NCBI GenBank assembly: GCA_900319005.1
Contig: ONMV01000018.1
Location: 1-38,939 of the forward strand
Direction: 5' to 3'
Length of the DNA stretch: 38,939 nucleotides
Origin: an uncultured Bacteroidales bacterium
GTDB lineage: Bacteria > Bacteroidota > Bacteroidia > Bacteroidales > Paludibacteraceae
The translations under genes and the position numbers were made by a program. Below are positions 38,489 to 38,939 of the stretch, one piece after another. Under the pieces are notes generated by a model. The model saw nothing but the letters and a program-made list of their open reading frames with translations, made no database searches and was not told the DNA's origin. How positions within the stretch are numbered: position 1 is the stretch's first letter; every line of letters begins with the position of its first letter.

Positions 38489-38939
38489 TCAATTCCGGAA
38501 GATATGCCCATCGACCTCCGTGTAATCGCCTGCCGTATCGAGGTTGCGCCATACTGCGGTGTAATCTATGCAGCATTGCAGCCACTGCGGGAGGTTCTTG
38601 AAATAGCCGCATTCCTCGCAAAGGTGCTCCGCAAAATCTTCGGGGCTTTCGTAGCTGCCCTCGTAGCGCTCGTGAAAATCATCGAGCGTGCCATCATCCC
38701 AATACGTGAGGTACGCCTCGTAAGCCTCGCGCTGAAGCTCGCCCAAAGCGGCATACTCTTTGATTTTATCGAAAGTGGCTTCGCCCATGCAGCCTTCACA
38801 GTACCACTGCTCGGGGTAGTGCTCGTAATCTTGGAACATAAGTTCCGGCTCTGACTCGTTGGCGTGCAAGCGGTAGCAAAACTCCATAAAATCGTGGTAG
38901 TTCTCAAAGGTGGACAAATCAATCCACATGCCGTAGAGA
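38489..38939 (-). CDS. ardA: ArdA-like antirestriction protein, N-terminus cut by the window edge
   Basis: The frame is open to the right edge and reads LYGMWIDLSTFENYHDFMEF at its beginning, the usual early segment of ArdA, so the true start lies beyond 38939. About 149 residues are present. The family end is clear: an acidic middle, the segment LPQWLQCCIDYTAVWRNL and a final GDYTEVDGHIFRN. ArdA is a very acidic protein that mimics bent DNA and blocks type I restriction enzymes, helping phage or plasmid DNA survive entry. It has its own terminator and its promoter must be outside the window. Confidence 0.88.
   Translation of the reverse strand, partial: LYGMWIDLSTFENYHDFMEFCYRLHANESEPELMFQDYEHYPEQWYCEGCMGEATFDKIKEYAALGELQREAYEAYLTYWDDGTLDDFHERYEGSYESPEDFAEHLCEECGYFKNLPQWLQCCIDYTAVWRNLDTAGDYTEVDGHIFRN

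Noticed and set aside
38292-38525. 77-codon plus-strand ORF next to ardA
   Set aside because: It runs through two minus-strand terminators and a minus-strand promoter and into the end of ardA; no convincing promoter of its own.

Overview
The window is part of a tailed phage or prophage of a Bacteroidetes host, most likely a Bacteroidales species. The host is inferred from the promoters, which have the Bacteroidetes -7 box TANNTTTG with a TTTG-like -33 element 20 bp upstream. The structural proteins also belong to the Bacteroides-type siphophage set: ClpP-like prohead protease, HK97-like capsid, DUF6712-like connector, and tape measure. Almost every gene is on the minus strand, so transcription runs from right to left. 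No integrase, replication genes or phage repressor are visible; they must lie outside the window. Nothing here proves host flanks, so phage and prophage cannot be told apart.

Layout from right to left: (1) ArdA antirestriction gene, cut by the right edge, its terminator, and a short promoter-plus-terminator RNA unit (38.3-38.9 kb). (2) Head module (31.6-38.2 kb): two unknown proteins, a protease with a nested scaffold, major capsid, a probable tail-tube protein with an out-of-frame jelly-roll extension, a phosphoribosyltransferase, an unknown helical protein, a PLD-like protein and a small protein, closed by a strong terminator. (3) A self-contained moron unit (30.15-31.47 kb) with its own canonical promoter and two secreted proteins; the second looks like the variable protein of a diversity-generating retroelement. 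(4) Portal to large terminase (24.0-30.1 kb). (5) An 840-bp RNA/regulatory region with tRNA-Ala, a structured RNA candidate and a frameshifted small ORF. (6) A long accessory operon (11.9-23.2 kb): a methyltransferase-like protein, a GIY-YIG/helicase/methyltransferase giant, a PD-(D/E)XK nuclease fused to a LexA-like S24 domain and zinc ribbons, a WYL regulator, an ABM-type enzyme, a YbjQ-like protein, UmuD, UmuC, an HNH nuclease and a membrane protein. (7) A lipoprotein/acidic protein pair (10.8-11.8 kb). (8) Tail and lysis genes (6.9-10.6 kb): holin, amidase and unimolecular spanin. (9) A noncoding region with tRNA-His and about 24 copies of a 27-29 bp repeat (5.6-6.9 kb). (10) A tape measure gene split into three frames and a baseplate-type protein running off the left edge.

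Two observations tie the window together. First, six promoters share the heptamer GTCTTTT exactly 20 bp upstream of TANNTTTG. They drive the protease/capsid, portal, tail and tape-measure units and two noncoding RNAs, one of them antisense to the lysis-cassette leader. Accessory and tRNA promoters have the ordinary TTTG/TTG -33 instead. This looks like a phage-specific late promoter class. Second, the accessory operon combines restriction-modification with two RecA-responsive type proteins (UmuD and the S24-nuclease fusion). The three-gene core at 16.5-23.2 kb is my best candidate for an undescribed system: a damage-responsive restriction or abortive-infection module carried by a phage.

All calls rest on reading the sequence and recalling protein families; no searches were run.
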